Assembly: GCA_026545225.1 (NCBI GenBank)
Contig: CM048849.1
Coordinates: 49,402,336-49,466,335 of the forward strand
DNA from: Cornus controversa
Taxonomy: Eukaryota > Streptophyta > Magnoliopsida > Cornales > Cornaceae
DNA length: 64,000 nt
Reading direction: 5' to 3'
In this document: positions 1-14,000 of the stretch, one piece after another
Numbering within the stretch: position 1 is the stretch's first letter
Layout: each line of letters starts with the position of its first letter
Notes under the pieces: model-generated
Told to the model about the DNA's origin: nothing
The model's database searches: none
What the model saw: only the letters and a program-made list of their open reading frames with translations
Made by a program: the position numbers and the translations under genes

Positions 1-899
1 TTTCTAAGTCTTTCAATTAGCATAAAGTAGTTTGAGGTCTAGGTTTACCAAATGCTAGGCTAATCTTATAAAACTACTGTCATTTGTGTTGGAGTATTCG
101 GACTCACAAGCAAAGATGAGAAAGGAAAATAAAGGGGTCACTGCATATTTGATGCCACTTCTTTGAAGGAGATCTTCCAACATGAGAAGAATGGAAGAGG
201 AAGGAAGTGGCATGTTTGGTTTGTAGGAGGACTTACCGAAGGGGAAGAGATTGGAAATCCTAAATTTTGGCTTAGAAGAAATCTGAATGTTCTACTTTTA
301 CTTCTCAAAGGAAAAATGAATATTCTACTTTCACTTAGATTTGGATTGGAATTTAGAACCATTATTAGTCAGGAAATTAACTAATTAGATTTCTTATCTG
401 TTTGGTACTAAAAAATAGTATATTTTGTGATTATTTACCTTTTTAAAAAGGAGACTTTTAGTTACATAAAAATTTAGGTTCTTTTCTTTTTTAACAGTGT
501 GGGCTACAGAACAGAGTACAGCCTTCCTTGCCTAAAAATCCCCAACTCATGTCCTTTTACTGGACTTACGCACCTTTCCTAAGGAAGGAGCAGGAATACC
601 ACCTGATCTAAATAGCTTACACACATATTTGGCATCTGTAAATTCATAGATGAGATCTACTACAATGTTATTGTTCAAGAGAGTAGCTTGTGCCTAATCA
701 ACCGTCAGATCAAGTCCCTAGCTTTGCCTGGGATTTTTTTTGACATCTATGATTTATATATGTGCTTAACACTTTTTTCTTTCAATTAATGGATATTACA
801 TTTGTTTAGCTGGTCTGATATTAGAATCAGACAGGCATTCTGCATGTTACGTACAGAGCAATCAATCTTATCACGCATGTATCTTGTGGGTTCTTGCAG
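1..899. other. Upstream or intronic DNA, no gene resolved
   Basis: The next exon (from position 900) begins with two bases that complete a codon, so at least one coding exon lies to the left. I searched this stretch for an exon that starts with ATG or ends on a GT donor in the right phase and found none that is convincing. The short open frames here look like chance. The missing 5' exon may be here or left of the window. Confidence 0.4.
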
Positions 900-3800
900 G
901 GAGAGTATTTTGCAAAAAGGGGTGTAACACAGATGGGGAGACATGGAAGGAATGTAAGTATTTCTTCTCAACATTCCTCATTTTCGCTGTTGAAAATTTC
1001 AAAATGAACACGTTTGTCTGTTTCTTGGAATTTTGAAAGAAGGATTTACATTTGATGGCTCTTTGGATCTAATAAGCATAAATGTATTGACTTTACTGTA
1101 CTTGATTGCTTTTAACAATGGTTCTACAATGGTAAGGCAAGTCATTATGAATCAACTCCTAGACTTTGTTTAGAATTTGCAAGGAAGCAGATCAAGATTT
1201 GGGGTCCAGTTATAGTTCAACCTCATTTGTTTCAATAGGGAAAAAGATTTTGAGAACGTAATGAAATGGTACTGTTGAATGAGACCTCTTCATTGCAACA
1301 TGCTGTTATATATATGTAAGGTATAATAGTGCTGCATCCACAGCATTAATATGCCTGGAAAACATTCTCTGAAAGGAAATGAGTTGGTCCTGTCCGTGGT
1401 TTAATTAATCTAGCCATCCGTTGAAACTTGGCTTGGGTAGAAATCTACATAGGAAGACACAAACAAAGTGCATAATAGAAAAATATGCATGCTGTATTTA
1501 GCATTTCCAGTCACACATGCATAAATTTGATTGACAATTGTTAATTTTGCTTGGTAATATGTGTAACAATATTATCTGCCTTTGCAAAGGAAGTTTATTA
1601 TTCTGTGATCTGCTTGATATAGAGCTAAATTGCTTCAATGTGAACCAATAAACCTCATTTTTAATAATGATTGAAGAAAAATAATTTATATGTAGCACAC
1701 AGAATTTAATTTTTACTTTTTTCTGGCTGTAGGCTCTGAATTATTTGTTATCGTCACATGGGTCTTCTGTGACCTGGAAACATTAATTAATGCAGTGGCT
1801 GGCTGTCATAGTTTGGACATTTAGTGATCTGGGTCTAGGCACAAACTCTATAGTCATGGTGGATTGGGTATCATCTGAATAGAACATGCTATAGTGGCTC
1901 ATCTTCGCTATTCTGGCATATGAACTTAATATGTTATTGTAGCTTTCATTGGTATAACAAGGTACTTTATCTATTTTTTTTGGTTACTAATAATGGTAGT
2001 GTTTTTTGGTACCTGATAGTACGAAACAACAATTGTGGTAAATAGTAACTGTTCTGATGCACACAATCTATAGCTCAAGTACTCATTTTTGTTTCTATGC
2101 TTCTCTATTCTAGTTAAGCTAATTAGAAGCTCCCATTAGCTCTCTTCATTTGATCACTTGGCTTGGTTTTTGCCAATAAAAAATCTTAATCAATGGTGAA
2201 TTACTTAACTCCAATACAAATGTAGAGGTAATGAATCACTTCAGTATCTAAAATATTAACCTCTTGGGGTTGATTCTGAACTTTTGATCAATACGTTTAT
2301 TTGATTTTTTAGGCTTGGATGAGTGCAATGAAATTTGCTATAAGGACCCAGTTTTAAAGGACCAGCAGTGGAGTGCTTACATTGACCGTTCTCCTGGTGC
2401 TGCCAGTTACTCAGAGGTTTGTTTTTATTGTGTTTAACAGTGGGTTCTTTCTTACTTTTTGTTTTGGATATCGTGCTGAACCGTGCAATAAAGCTATTTG
2501 AGTGATATGCTTGAACCCTTCTTTTATCGCTCATAAGGGAATATAATGTTGGGAAATGATGGTTGTTAGTAATATGAGGCATTGTTCCATAATTTTTCTT
2601 TTCATCTTATTTTAATTCAAATATCAAAATATTATACTGGAAATTAATGTGACAAAGTCGTACATTCTAAAACTACCATTAGAACTGCCACAATTGCTGA
2701 TAATGCACAAGGAATGTCCTTGCCATTATGGTGGAGAGGAGCATATAAACTTTTAAATGACTTTAAGAAGTAAGTGGAATCAGAAATATGTATGGAATAT
2801 TAATAATATTAGTAATAGATACTTTGAATTGTTCATTCAATTGTATGGTCAAAATATTCTAATATATTTTGCCTCTGTAGGCAAAAAATGTCAGGTAATT
2901 TGATTAATTTCAACGTCAATTTTTACTTTATATGGAAGATTATTCTTTATTGGGAATGCAGAGTAAGTGGTTTAAGTGCATAAGGACTTTACACCCCCAA
3001 TTCCATTTCTTATTGGGGCAGGGGGTGGTTTTTATACTTGAGATGCGACTATTGAGGAGCTTTGTTAACTGAAAACCAGATCTACAGAATGAGCAAGTGG
3101 AGGGCCATCCTTCCTTGAAGAAATGCTTCGGCAGTATGACCATTTCTATCAACAGAAACTGCATTGTGGCTGACACTTTTTGCTAGTATTGACGGGGCTC
3201 AGAAGGAGGACAACAGAACCTGATTCTTGCAAAAGTTACTGATCATAAGCCTTATCAGTTGTTACTTGGTAGTTTACATGGAAAAGCACCTCCAATAGAT
3301 AAAATTACTAGTCTATAAGTAGAAGCTAATTGCTTATCCCAATATACCAAATGAGGGTGCTAAAATTGGTGGAGCAGAAAGAGGCATAGTTGGGATATTA
3401 ATCTAAAGGAAAGATGAAACGTCATGTTTAAATGGATTCACGTAATTATATTTTAATTCTGAAATACTATAACATGGACATATCTGTTTATATATCTGGT
3501 TAAATTTGGTGCTAGTGCTTGAATTTTGTTGATATTCAGTGATAGGAATGCATGATATAAGAACAATGAGTTCCTATTCAATAGATTTATGTAGTTTTCT
3601 CCTGTTATGCTTTGCAGGAGTGCTTCCATGCTTGTGTATCTGGTTGTGGCTACAAGGTCAGTCTGTGGTCAATAAGGAATTGTTTGGTTTTACACACTCT
3701 TTATTTGAAGGTTCATATAAGAATTGTTTAATTGGATAGAACTTTCAGTTTAACGTGCTTGATAGAATTTCATTTGCAATATTTTAGTTCTTTGCAAGAA

Positions 3801-5062
3801 CAGCTCGTCTTTTTGGTTTCCATGAACTTGTTGGCATGCAGCAAAGAAAAGTCTCGCTATATGCGTCACAAGGGGCAAAATAATGCCTTTTGCCCAATAT
3901 TGGCATTGCTGTGTTTAGGCTTTCTGTAAAATCTAATTATCCCCGAGACTGTTTTAATTTCCATCTAACTCTCTAGCGCTTTGCACAAGAAAGTGTAGCA
4001 TTCCTCTTAGGCGCTTTTAGTGGTTTTTGCTCTGAAAAAAAGCTTTCCTTTTAATAGTCAATATGTATCTTGTCTAGCCATGTTTCTGAGAATAATATCA
4101 TATCTTTCTGGAAGGCCTTGTCAAACATCTTTTAGAAGGGAAATAAGACAATAAGGTCACCAGTAGAAAGACAATAAAGTGGACAATGTCATATCAACTG
4201 CTGCAATCTTTTGCTTTGCAAGGTCTCAATCATCATGAACATGACATTAGATTTGAACAGATAAACATCTCCTCTCTGGCCTAGAGAAAAGGTGGTCTTG
4301 GAAGGAACGTAAGAATATTTCTTTTTATATCAATAATATTAAATAAGCAAAAAAGAAGAAAAAGGAAAAGGAACAGAAGAACATATATTCTGCAGCTGAA
4401 GAGCTTCTTTTTCTCCCTTTTATGGCCGTTAATATAGAAAAAAGAAGAGGGCAATAAGATTGCCAGTGGAAATTGGAGAACATTATAATAAACACTGCCA
4501 TCTTGCACTAAAGGTCACATTATCCGGAACATGTTACGAGATGTAAAATAGAAAAAACATCTCTGACTTCTCAGGCCTGCAAGAAGGTGGGACGGAGAAG
4601 GTGGTGGAGAAAAAGAGAAAAGGGATCTAAGAATATCTCTTGTTATGCCGATCAAAAAAAATAGAAAAGGACTATAAGATCATCAGTGCTGCAGGAAGAA
4701 CTGTTTTCGTCTCTTATTTGGCCAATATTCATCTTGCCATTAAAAAAAAGAAAAAGAAAAGAAAACAGTTGCATCCAAATTATACATTTTATTTTTTTGT
4801 TTATTGCATACACATATATTTCTCTTCAGTTCCCTCATATGCTGCAACTGATGGTAGACATGATCTTTTTAGTTGCATCTGATTAATACTTCCTTTTTGT
4901 TTATCGCAGTTTGATGTTCCTTCAAAGAAAGTTGATCAAGTTCATCCTAACAGGCCAGCCAAACCTCCCACTTTGCCGAAATCACTCCCACCTGTAGTTG
5001 AAGCCAATCCACCATCTGAATCCAGTCGAACTACTAAAGACTTACCCGACATTTCTGCATAG
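900..5062 (+). CDS. Conserved cysteine-rich plant protein, unknown function (5' end missing)
   Basis: Four exons join in phase: 900-953, 2313-2416, 3618-3656 and 4910-5062 (TAG stop). All borders are AG/GT. The split codon between the first two exons (T + GC) restores a cysteine. The joined product has about 116 residues. It starts near RVFCKKGC, continues with CLDECNEIC and CFHACVSGC, and ends in a proline-rich tail (PAKPPTLPKSLPP). That gives eight cysteines, including two CX3CX3C arrays separated by a conserved-looking stretch with YIDRSPGAASYSE. I recall similar short proteins annotated as uncharacterised in many plants but cannot name a gene. Paired CX3C spacing resembles disulfide or metal-binding folds, but this is inference. 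Introns are 1.3, 1.2 and 1.25 kb. Tail-side neighbours are intergenic DNA and the TET19-like gene on the same strand. Confidence 0.8.
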
Positions 5063-8000
5063 TGAGAGAGAACATAGTTCTACAGCACAACAATATCGTA
5101 TTAAGATTTTTTTTTCCAAATAGCTTGCATGAAATTTCTTACTGCAGCATACATTGCTTGGATCTGTAGCATCCTAGGCTGTTTTTTTCTTGGCCAAAGC
5201 TCACTGTTGTTGCATTCTTGTCCCTTTTCAGCGGTTAGATTCTTGAAGCTTCAGGTGGACTAACATATGTTTTTTAGATTTTTGACAGCGCACCTTTATC
5301 AGCTAATCTATAAGCTGTCCCCAAAATTTATGACGACGGAGCAACTGACGGAGGAGATGACTCAGGCAGTTATGTATTTGGAAATGACTCGTATTCTATA
5401 GTTTCAATAGGAATTTATACAAAGTCTTTGTTAATCTTCATTAGATGGTAGTGAAATTTAATGAAGTGGTCTTATAAATGTGAATGAAAATTCCTCTTAG
5501 GACATTACTCTCCCTGTAGGCTCGTAGTAGACATTGTCTTGTTATGGCTCACTGCAATATACCGTTTATTGGTTAATTCTCTTGCTGACGAGTTCGCAAC
5601 ATCTGGAATATTTGAAGAAGGGAATGGGTGAATTGTAGAAAGGACTGGATAATTTCATCAACCGATAAAATTTCATTAATGCTATGTTTGGGAGCACCAA
5701 ATTGGGCCTTGAAATTGGAGGAAATTTAGTTTAAAGTTTGAACTACATTTCTTTTGATTCCAATTCTAACGCGCCAATTCAATGCTCCCAAATACAACAC
5801 AAGTAATTGTGTTAGTAACTTGTGATTACCGGATCGCTTGTCCTATTTCTAGCTTCGAATGAAATATTTTTGTCGCTGTTTCACAATGCCTTTTAAAAAA
5901 AAAATGTATGAATCTGCAGCATTCTTGATGTAATGAGAAGGTTACTCATGCTGCGAGTTGGTTTCAGCACTTGAATGAGATTAAACTTGGAAATTATGTT
6001 GTTCCTTTGAGTCCAAGTGTACCACAAAGTGACACAAATGTGTTCCCAAGTAAAAACGGTTTTTATATATAATAGTAATGGAGATGTGTAGGATGGATAA
6101 TGAAATAAGCAAAAGTATAAGGGCAAAAATAAATCTTGTACTATGAGCGTAGATTTTGAATTCTTAACAGTTATTTTATATTTACGCGAGGGAAATTTTG
6201 ATATTACAAAATAAAATATGTTGTTAAAAAAAAAAAAGCATAAAAAAAAGGGTGCCTCTTCTATACATGTAAACTAGATTGATACTGAGTGAGACAAAAT
6301 CTATTTTGCTAACCTTATATTGTATCAGTCATTGAATTTATATTTCTATGTTTGATGACATTTTTTTTTCTTTAAAACTTTTTACTCATATCATATCATG
6401 ACAACACCATCAAAGGCCTATTAAAAAGTTCAAGTTCTAACAGGAGCATGTGGTGAATGAATTAATTAAAATCTGATATAACTTCAATAGCTAATCTACG
6501 AGTTTGGTCTTATGTTATACATTAATGGCTACGGATGTTAGGGTTGTGTACTCGTGTTCTCCTCTTTTGTTATTGAAATTCCCATTTCACAAAAATGATT
6601 TATAGCAAACTGCAAAAAACTCTCCTCAATTATCCAGTTTGGCAACTTGCCTCTCTCTATATATATATATTTGTTTGAATCTCGAAAACCTGACACTTTC
6701 TCGGGTCTACTAAACCTCGAGGACGATCCTCGAGTATCGAAAAATTCTGAGATTTTCTCGAGTTTACTTAAACCTCGAGGATCAGCCCTCGAGTCTCGAA
6801 AATCGACTTCCCCAGGACTACCAAACTCTGAGGAGTAATTCTCCACTCCCAAAAAGCTGTATTGTTTTCTTCGAAACTGTCATGACAAACCTATGATTTG
6901 GAGCTTCAACAGATAATCCTCAAGACACAACGAGGGGCGTAGGTAGAGCCCCTTGCATATATACAACTACATCATGGACACTTAAAAGAATCTTGAAATG
7001 GTGGATGAGAAGTTATAATATGCCTAAATCTCATATATGGGGCCTGACCAAAGAGACGGTGAACACGTGTCATGACAAAGACACTTATAATCACATTTAA
7101 TGCTTAACTACCGTCATCATACAATCAAATTCATTTATTGTTGCATTAATCATTTAATGTGCCGATGTCAAACTAAGCGAAACAGAATGGAATCATAAGT
7201 TATAGCTCTAGGTACCAGTTAATGCCCTAAGCAAGGCCTCGAACCTCCAGGTATTATCCAAGGAATCTCAAACTATAAATATGGATATCATTGAGCAGTA
7301 AAAGGCCAAACATTAAAACCAAAAATCACCCTAACGTAAGCTCATTTACTGTGTGTCACATACACAAACATTCCTACTTTCACTATTAATTCCTTTGGTT
7401 TGTCGGCTTCTTCTCCTTCTTCCAAATTAACTCTCAGTCCCTCAACTTGCATTGTGATATCCCTCATTTATTACCATCTATTACATAAATTAAACTAAAT
7501 GAGTGATGTAATAAATTCGTGGTTGTAAAAGTATTATAAAACATTTATAGATTTGCATATTTGTTTGTTTAGATATTTTTTTTCACACCAAAAAATAAAC
7601 TAAAAATAGATCTGTCATTTTGATCTCAATTATTTATTATGTAGTTTTAACAAAGTACCTATAATTACATGGTTGAATTAATTCATCATAACATGATAAC
7701 ATCTATAAAAAAAAACAAAAAAAAAAACCTAGATATATAATCTTACATTTTACAAGTCATAACTCATGAGATATCCAACTATTTTAGAAATGGCTAGGTT
7801 AATCAACGGGTATGTTACTATAATTACACACTCTTTATGAATTCTTTTTTTTCTTTTGATGAAATGATTAAAGGCAATGTGAAATTTAAAAAAAAATTTA
7901 TTAGGTGAAGTATTTTTCATAGTATTTAATGCGTAAAACATGTAATACATGTATGATTCAACTCAAAAATTTGAGCATTGTTCATTAAAATTTAAAATTT

Positions 8001-8462
8001 ACGTGTATTATACGCATATATTTGGTTTTTGCTATGTCTATCCACACACCAAATCGATAGCTAACAGAAACTTGGTGATATGATGATGCCAAAGGTTTAA
8101 ACAAATTGGATTATTTTATTATCATGGTGATGTTATGTAGTTTCCATTTTACAGCAAAAAGCATTTAAACTTTAAAAGTGTACTATGCCAACAAACCAAA
8201 AAAAAAAACAAACAACCACAGTTTCTCGGAAATTTCCTTCCTTTCTCACTCATTCTTTCAATCATTTTCTAACAGCTTAAGAAATCAAACTTACAATGTC
8301 ATCTTATATTTTTCATTAATGAACCAAAATTCCATTTCAGGTTGCTTCTAAACCCCTAAAATAGTTGTTAATTTGTTTAGTATGGTCATATCTTCAGCTA
8401 GCCAAGTGACTCATATTAATTGAGGTTGTTCATAAATCATCAATAGGCTAGAGCATCTGAAG
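5063..8462. other. Intergenic DNA, 3.4 kb
   Basis: The first few hundred bases probably hold the 3' UTR of the cysteine-rich gene. The rest is AT-rich with poly-A/T runs and no convincing coding frame. The one structured element is the imperfect tandem repeat at 6680-6842. The promoter of the TET19-like gene must lie at the right end, but I see no clear TATA box at a suitable distance. Confidence 0.6.
6680..6842. repeat. Three imperfect tandem units rich in CTCGAG
   Basis: Units at about 6680-6734, 6735-6793 and 6794-6842 each begin with a (T)NTCGAAAA block. The first two continue with an ACCTCGAGGA palindrome and end in CCTCGAG. The third is more diverged. The open frames on both strands here are produced by the repeat. 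Confidence 0.7.
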
Positions 8463-8702
8463 ATGGTGAGAGTTGTCAAGAGTTGCCTTCAATTTTCTTT
8501 AAAACTCATAAATTCGACTATAGGAATTGTGGGTATCGCGATGATTCTGTATAGTTTGTGGATGATTAGAGCTTGGCAGCGAGACATAGATGATTATAAC
8601 CCGAAATTTCCATGGTAAGCTCAGCCTGCAAAAAGTTGGAGAATTGGTGTCATCTTTGTTTATGCATAGTTTTCTAACCATCTTTGTTTTGATATATATA
8701 TG

Positions 8703-8733
<31 letters not shown>

Positions 8734-9964
8734 GTATGTATATATATCTTCTGATAAACATGCAGGTTTGTACATGCTTTTCTTGGTATTGGTATCACCT
8801 TGTGTGCAATTACATTCATTGGACACATTGCTGCAGACACTGCAAATAATCATTGCCTCTCTTCTGTATCCTCTTCTCTTTAGAGCTTTACTTTCCTTTC
8901 CTTTCCCTTCCTCTCTAATGTGTCACCTTGTGTGCAATTACATTCACTCCAACTTCAAATAAAATAAGGTGACCAAATGAACTAGGAAGACAAACAACTG
9001 AAAATGAGTGAATGAAAAAGATATGTTTCCATCCTAAGGTGTATGTCTCAAATATATATAGTTGTTTGTTGACCTTAATCTGTTACAGTATATGTTAATT
9101 ATCTTTGTTCTTCTCCTGTTAGAGACTGCAATTATAGCAGATGTAGTCCTGAATTCTGAATGGGAAAAGGTATGTAGTCATCAGATGTATTCCGGATTCT
9201 CTACTGTTATAACACCGTGCTGTAGGGTTTTTCAACACAATTAAATCGATTTTCCACACATTAAATCTACCTATTTCAGCCGAATTTAATATGTTGAAAA
9301 ACGTATTTACTGTGTGGAAGTGGAAAAACAGAACAAATATGTTGAAAAACATATTTAATGCGTGGAAAAATTACAGCAGACGATCCGGACTCGTGTATCA
9401 TATGTTGAACTCGTGACTTTATCTTTGTCATGAACTGGTATGCTATGGTGCTTTACCAGGATTTGCCTGAGGACCCATCGGGAAGGTTTGACGAATTCAA
9501 AGATTTTGTGAACTCGAATTTTGACATTTGCAAATGGATTGGCTTGCTGATTGTCTTAGCACAGGTATCTGCTGAATGGTATGAGGTTTGCATTGTCGCT
9601 TTGACAACTGATCTGTCACTGGTTTGGGCTACATGCAGGGGTTATCGATATTGCTGGCCACAGTTTTGAGAACACTTGGGAGTGATCAGCAGGGAACTGA
9701 CTACGATAGCGATGATGGCTATGCTCCACCCAGGCTTCCACTTTTGAACCATCCCCTGCCCTATTTTGTTGGCGATCCGTACTTTGCCTCCAAGAATGAG
9801 GCCTGGAAGGTAAGGTGGAAACATAATGTTTACTATCTATACATCCAAGTTATAGAGTGAACTTGTGTGATAACCATAATTCTTTCTTCTTTTTTCCCTT
9901 TCTCATCTGATATAATACATGCTTCTTCCATTGTCAGACCAACAAGTTAACTGAGTTGCACTAA
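8463..9964 (+). CDS. TET19: Tetraspanin, TET19-like
   Basis: Six exons join in frame: 8463-8614, 8766-8865, 9089-9169, 9460-9564, 9639-9809 and 9938-9964, giving 211 residues. All introns are GT-AG. The N terminus [17 protein letters not shown] and the block [10 protein letters not shown]...FDICKWIGL match what I remember of Arabidopsis tetraspanin-19 (about 220 residues). Four hydrophobic segments are visible: about residues 16-36, 51-73, 85-106 and 137-158. The loop between segments 3 and 4 is short and holds the NSEWEKDLPEDP region. The C-terminal tail contains YDSDDGY and a PYFVGDP motif. Tetraspanins are plasma-membrane organisers; the specific role of this plant subgroup is poorly known. 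The last exon adds only eight residues. It converges with the DES1-like gene, with 1.05 kb between the stop codons. Confidence 0.92.
8691..8750. repeat. TA / TATG microsatellite in TET19 intron 1
   Basis: An AT dinucleotide run changes into four to five TATG units and back to TA within the 151-base intron 1. It ends only about 15 bases before the acceptor of exon 2. Confidence 0.9.
9289..9368. repeat. Two diverged copies in TET19 intron 3
   Basis: The string AATATGTTGAAAAAC followed by TATTTA.TG.GTGGAA occurs twice, about 52 bases apart, inside intron 3. Confidence 0.65.
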
Positions 9965-11011
9965 GTGTTCCGTTTACACGAGGAAGAAGAAGAAGAAGAA
10001 GAAGAAGAAGAAGCTTTATGGAAATGCAGTTATCAGTTTGGTATCAGCAGCATAAATTTCCCAAGTGCATCAGAATGGATGGGGTGGTGGAGATGTATAC
10101 AGTGGTGTTATTGAGGTTAAAGTTGAACATCTGCAACCATTGTTGCTGTAAAATTGCTCTGCATGAACAAATAAGAGTGATCATACTACATAATTAGTGG
10201 ATCTATTTTTCAATATTTGTATGATTAAGACTTGTATTTTGGGCCATCAATAACATCATATTATTGTTTGTTAATATTTGTCGAGAATCATGACAAAGGT
10301 CCTGTATAAATCATGTTCCTGCAACATGGAAAACTTCGAAATGGCTGAAGAGAAATATGAAACATTTATCGCATCTTAGACTCTCACTGCAAGAACACTG
10401 CTGGGTTTCAGAAAAATTTAGAAAAGAAATCGTAATCTTCGTGGGAAAAGGAAGCTTTAGCAAGATTTTAGTAGTTTCTGAACAAATAGGTTTTAAAAAT
10501 TGGGTAACTCAACGGCAATTTTTTTTTTCCCCTCAACAGTTGATCTCATATAGGAATTCTCCCATCACACATCTAATTGTGTCATCACTCTTCTAAATGG
10601 CAATTTTAGAACATTAAAGTATACAAGGAATAGTTTTTTTGGAATCGTGGTTTCCAATGGGTTATAATGTTCTGTCCCTGTGGGAAAATCAAAAAGCTAT
10701 AAAACATGGTTGTATTTCCATTCTAAACCACACAATCACATTTTCTTACAGAAGCATGTAACAAGATGGGCACAGAAAGAAGCCAAGAATCAGAAGAAAG
10801 AATATAGATGGTTGGAAAACACATTTCTATTCCACATGTTCCGGCACCATAAATCATATGACAAAGTTTATGGTTCACCAATGAATAAATTTCTCACATC
10901 TCAATCTAAAATCACAGCATATAATACTGATCTCAATATGTTACAGAAAATGATTGTCATGAAACAAATAGGTAGAGGAAAATGGGAAAATATGAAAATA
11001 TGATGGTTTAC
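9965..11011. other. Convergent intergenic gap between TET19-like and DES1-like genes
   Basis: This gap holds the 3' UTRs of both genes. A GAA trinucleotide run (9981-10013) follows the TET19 stop by about 17 bases and so is probably in its 3' UTR. A 107-codon open frame at 10680-11003 has no recognisable similarity and lies antisense to the likely DES1 3' UTR, so I do not call it. Confidence 0.7.
9981..10013. repeat. (GAA)n microsatellite
   Basis: About eleven GAA/GAG-type triplets lie just after the TET19-like stop codon, probably in the 3' UTR. Confidence 0.9.
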
Positions 11012-14000
11012 CTATTCGGATTTGTTGGTGGTCTTCGTTGACAATTTTCTCTTCATCCGGCTAAAGGGCCCAACTGACCGATTCATAACGTACATGTAAA
11101 TTACTTGGCTCCAAGAATTATGTGATTCTAAACCTTCATAATATTCTGGTGCAATCTTCTTCACCTCATGAAGCTTGCTCCCTGGAATCCTTGGGAAATC
11201 ATGGTGCTCATTATGGTAACCTACGCTCCATGCCATAAGATTCAGGGGGCCATAGTAAGAATATGTCTCTTGGTCTGTCTTGAAGACATAATGTTCTGAG
11301 ATAAAGTGACCCGCCATTGGGTGCATCCCGCCTCCAACAAATGTGGAAAGGATAAGGTAGCCAAAGGATTTCCAACCCCAAAAATAAACCACAACAGCAT
11401 CAAGGCCCAGCTGAATAATCAAATTGATGAACTCCCATATGCCAGGGGGTTTTGGTTTCAGGAATAGAGGTCTGAGAGCATAGAAGAATAGTTGGCAGAT
11501 TACCCAGATGGATTTCGCGACAACATTTGTCACGAGATTGGCTTCAGTGAGGCTTGGGATGTCCATGTCTATGCCATCCACTCCTTGGAAGCGATGATGC
11601 TCAAGGTGGTACTTTTGGAATGTTACAGACATGGGAACACCAATGGGGAGATTAGCAAAAATCCCGAGCCAACGGTTGTAGACAGGCGTAGAGAAGGCAA
11701 GGTTGTGACTGAGCTCATGGATGGCTAAGAAGAGGTTGTGATTGAGAAAAGAGCCAAAGAAGTAGGCCACTGCCAGTATCTTTAGCCAGCCTGCATTGTT
11801 GAGGAAAGTAGCAGTCCATAGCTGAAGCAAGACAACCGCAATAATCTGCAACACCATGTTTTTGAGGATATAGACCAAATAATTTTCCCAAACAGTACAT
11901 ATTCACTAAAATTCAAATATGTTATATGGCATAATAATATATTAGCTCAATGTTCATTGCTTTTCAATTAGTAAACAACCCATCACAAACAACGTGAAAT
12001 AAAGAGAGTTCCGACAGAAGTCTATCTTAAAACCCAACCGAGTTCAATTTTTCAACAATATACAAAAATACACTTCAACCAGTACTTGATTTTCTAGTTT
12101 CTTTGGTAACCATCACTTCACCTAAGCCCAACACGGAGTCATAAAATGCTCCATAAATGCCATCATAATTTGAACATAACTTGATTCTCTTATGCTGCTC
12201 TGGCATAGGAATTCATCACTACCAGCGTTGGTGGAAAAAAAAGTAAAAAATAGCAATATTATCAAGTGAAACATTCTTTTGAAAAGCTTGTCAGCAGAAG
12301 ATGAACACCACAGTGGCAATGAAAGCACATAAATGAAAGACAACATATTCATCCCCAATAATATTCCCTCAGAGAACTCAAATTCACCTTTCTCAAACAA
12401 GTATTCTAAAGGCAAACAAATAGTGTTTCAAATATTTTATAAACAGCTTAATGGGTATCATAGAAGCACCTATACAATGCAAGAATCTCAGTCATCAAAT
12501 TCTCCAGATTTTATGGAACATTTCTGGTAGAAAGACAATTAACCCAGTTCATTTTTTCTTTAATGAAGAAAAAGAACTTGTTCTTCAGTTTTAAGTCACT
12601 CAAGATTTTCTAAGTATGTTTCAATCCGTTTAGATGCATATCCCTATAGCATTACATTCATGATCAAACAAGAAAATATAATAATCGTCAGTGTTATCAT
12701 AAAACTACAAAAAAAATGCCGTTATCAGAGAGACTAAGGTGTCATTTATGTACTAAGAAAAGCCATTACAAGTGTCAGATTAAGCATCAAAAAATACATA
12801 AAAAACTGGAAATAGTTTTATTAGGAAATGAACAAAATCAGTTATTTCAAGTCATAAGTTTTTCTTTTTCTTTTCTCAAGAGATAAGCAAAATGAATAAT
12901 CAACATAAATATCCTTTGTGCCATGAAATCTTATAAATTATTTATTTAACTTGGTAAAAGAAACACCTTTGTTAGGTTTGATATAAACCCTGTATGAATC
13001 TGCAAGCAAAGCGCTGACTAGCCAATGATAAAAAACTCGGTAACATAATTAAAAGCTACTGCACACAATTATGTAGAGAGTTTGATTCTTTGGACGCTAA
13101 ACCAGAGAGATAGAAACCGAATCAACTAAATCTTAATCCAAATAGAGAAAAAATATAAATATCTAGAAATGGAGAACACATGATACAAATCTATCAAATT
13201 TCAACTTGAACGAGAGTGGATAAAAAAGGAAACAATACATCCAAGCAAAAAATATTAGATATATACAAAAGATAAAAAAATTAAAGAAAATATCATGCTT
13301 AACTTAAACGAGAAATCATTTCTAGATGAGAAAGACAAGTCCACAAGGCATAAAGAGGAAATTCCGATTCATAAAAAAAATTACCATCATGAAAATAGTA
13401 TTCGTTGCAAATACTAGATAAGGAATAGAGTGTTACTAAGATTATGAAAGGTTTTCTTGACATAGCATTTGACGTCAAGAAAGCAGAAGCCATCAAAACC
13501 AATCAATAAAAACTCAGTTGCGGTCCACTTGAAATGTAAGTAATGCAGCCATTGCTGTAGGGCTCCAAATGAACAGATTTGTTCATGAACAGCTCAGGAT
13601 TGGCTCATTTAAAGCTCGGTTCGGACTCATTCATTAAGTTTATGCGTCAACCTCGAGCTCAATTTTTGAGTTTGTTTAGAAAATGAGCCGATCCCAAACA
13701 TTGTTATGCTCAGCTCGTGTACAATAAGCTCGTGTAAGCTCGTATGTGTTTATGAACATAGGCTCATGAACACATTCATAAACATAGGCTATTTAATGAT
13801 ACATTTCGTACCTTGCTAAAAAACTGATCCTTGTTTACCAATCACATATTGTCTAACCAAATCCAAACATAGGCTTGTATAGGATTCATGAACGAGTCAA
13901 AATGATTTTGACCCTGAGCTCAAACCGAGTCCGAACACAAATATGGTACTGAGATTGGCTTTTCTTACTAAACGAGCGGAGGCCAAACAAATTCAAGCTC

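Noticed and set aside
6538..6852. 104-codon minus and 63-codon plus frames
   Set aside because: Both are produced by the CTCGAG tandem repeat; no domain is visible.
10680..11003. 107-codon open frame on the plus strand
   Set aside because: No family resemblance, AT-rich composition, and it lies antisense to the probable 3' UTR of the DES1-like gene.
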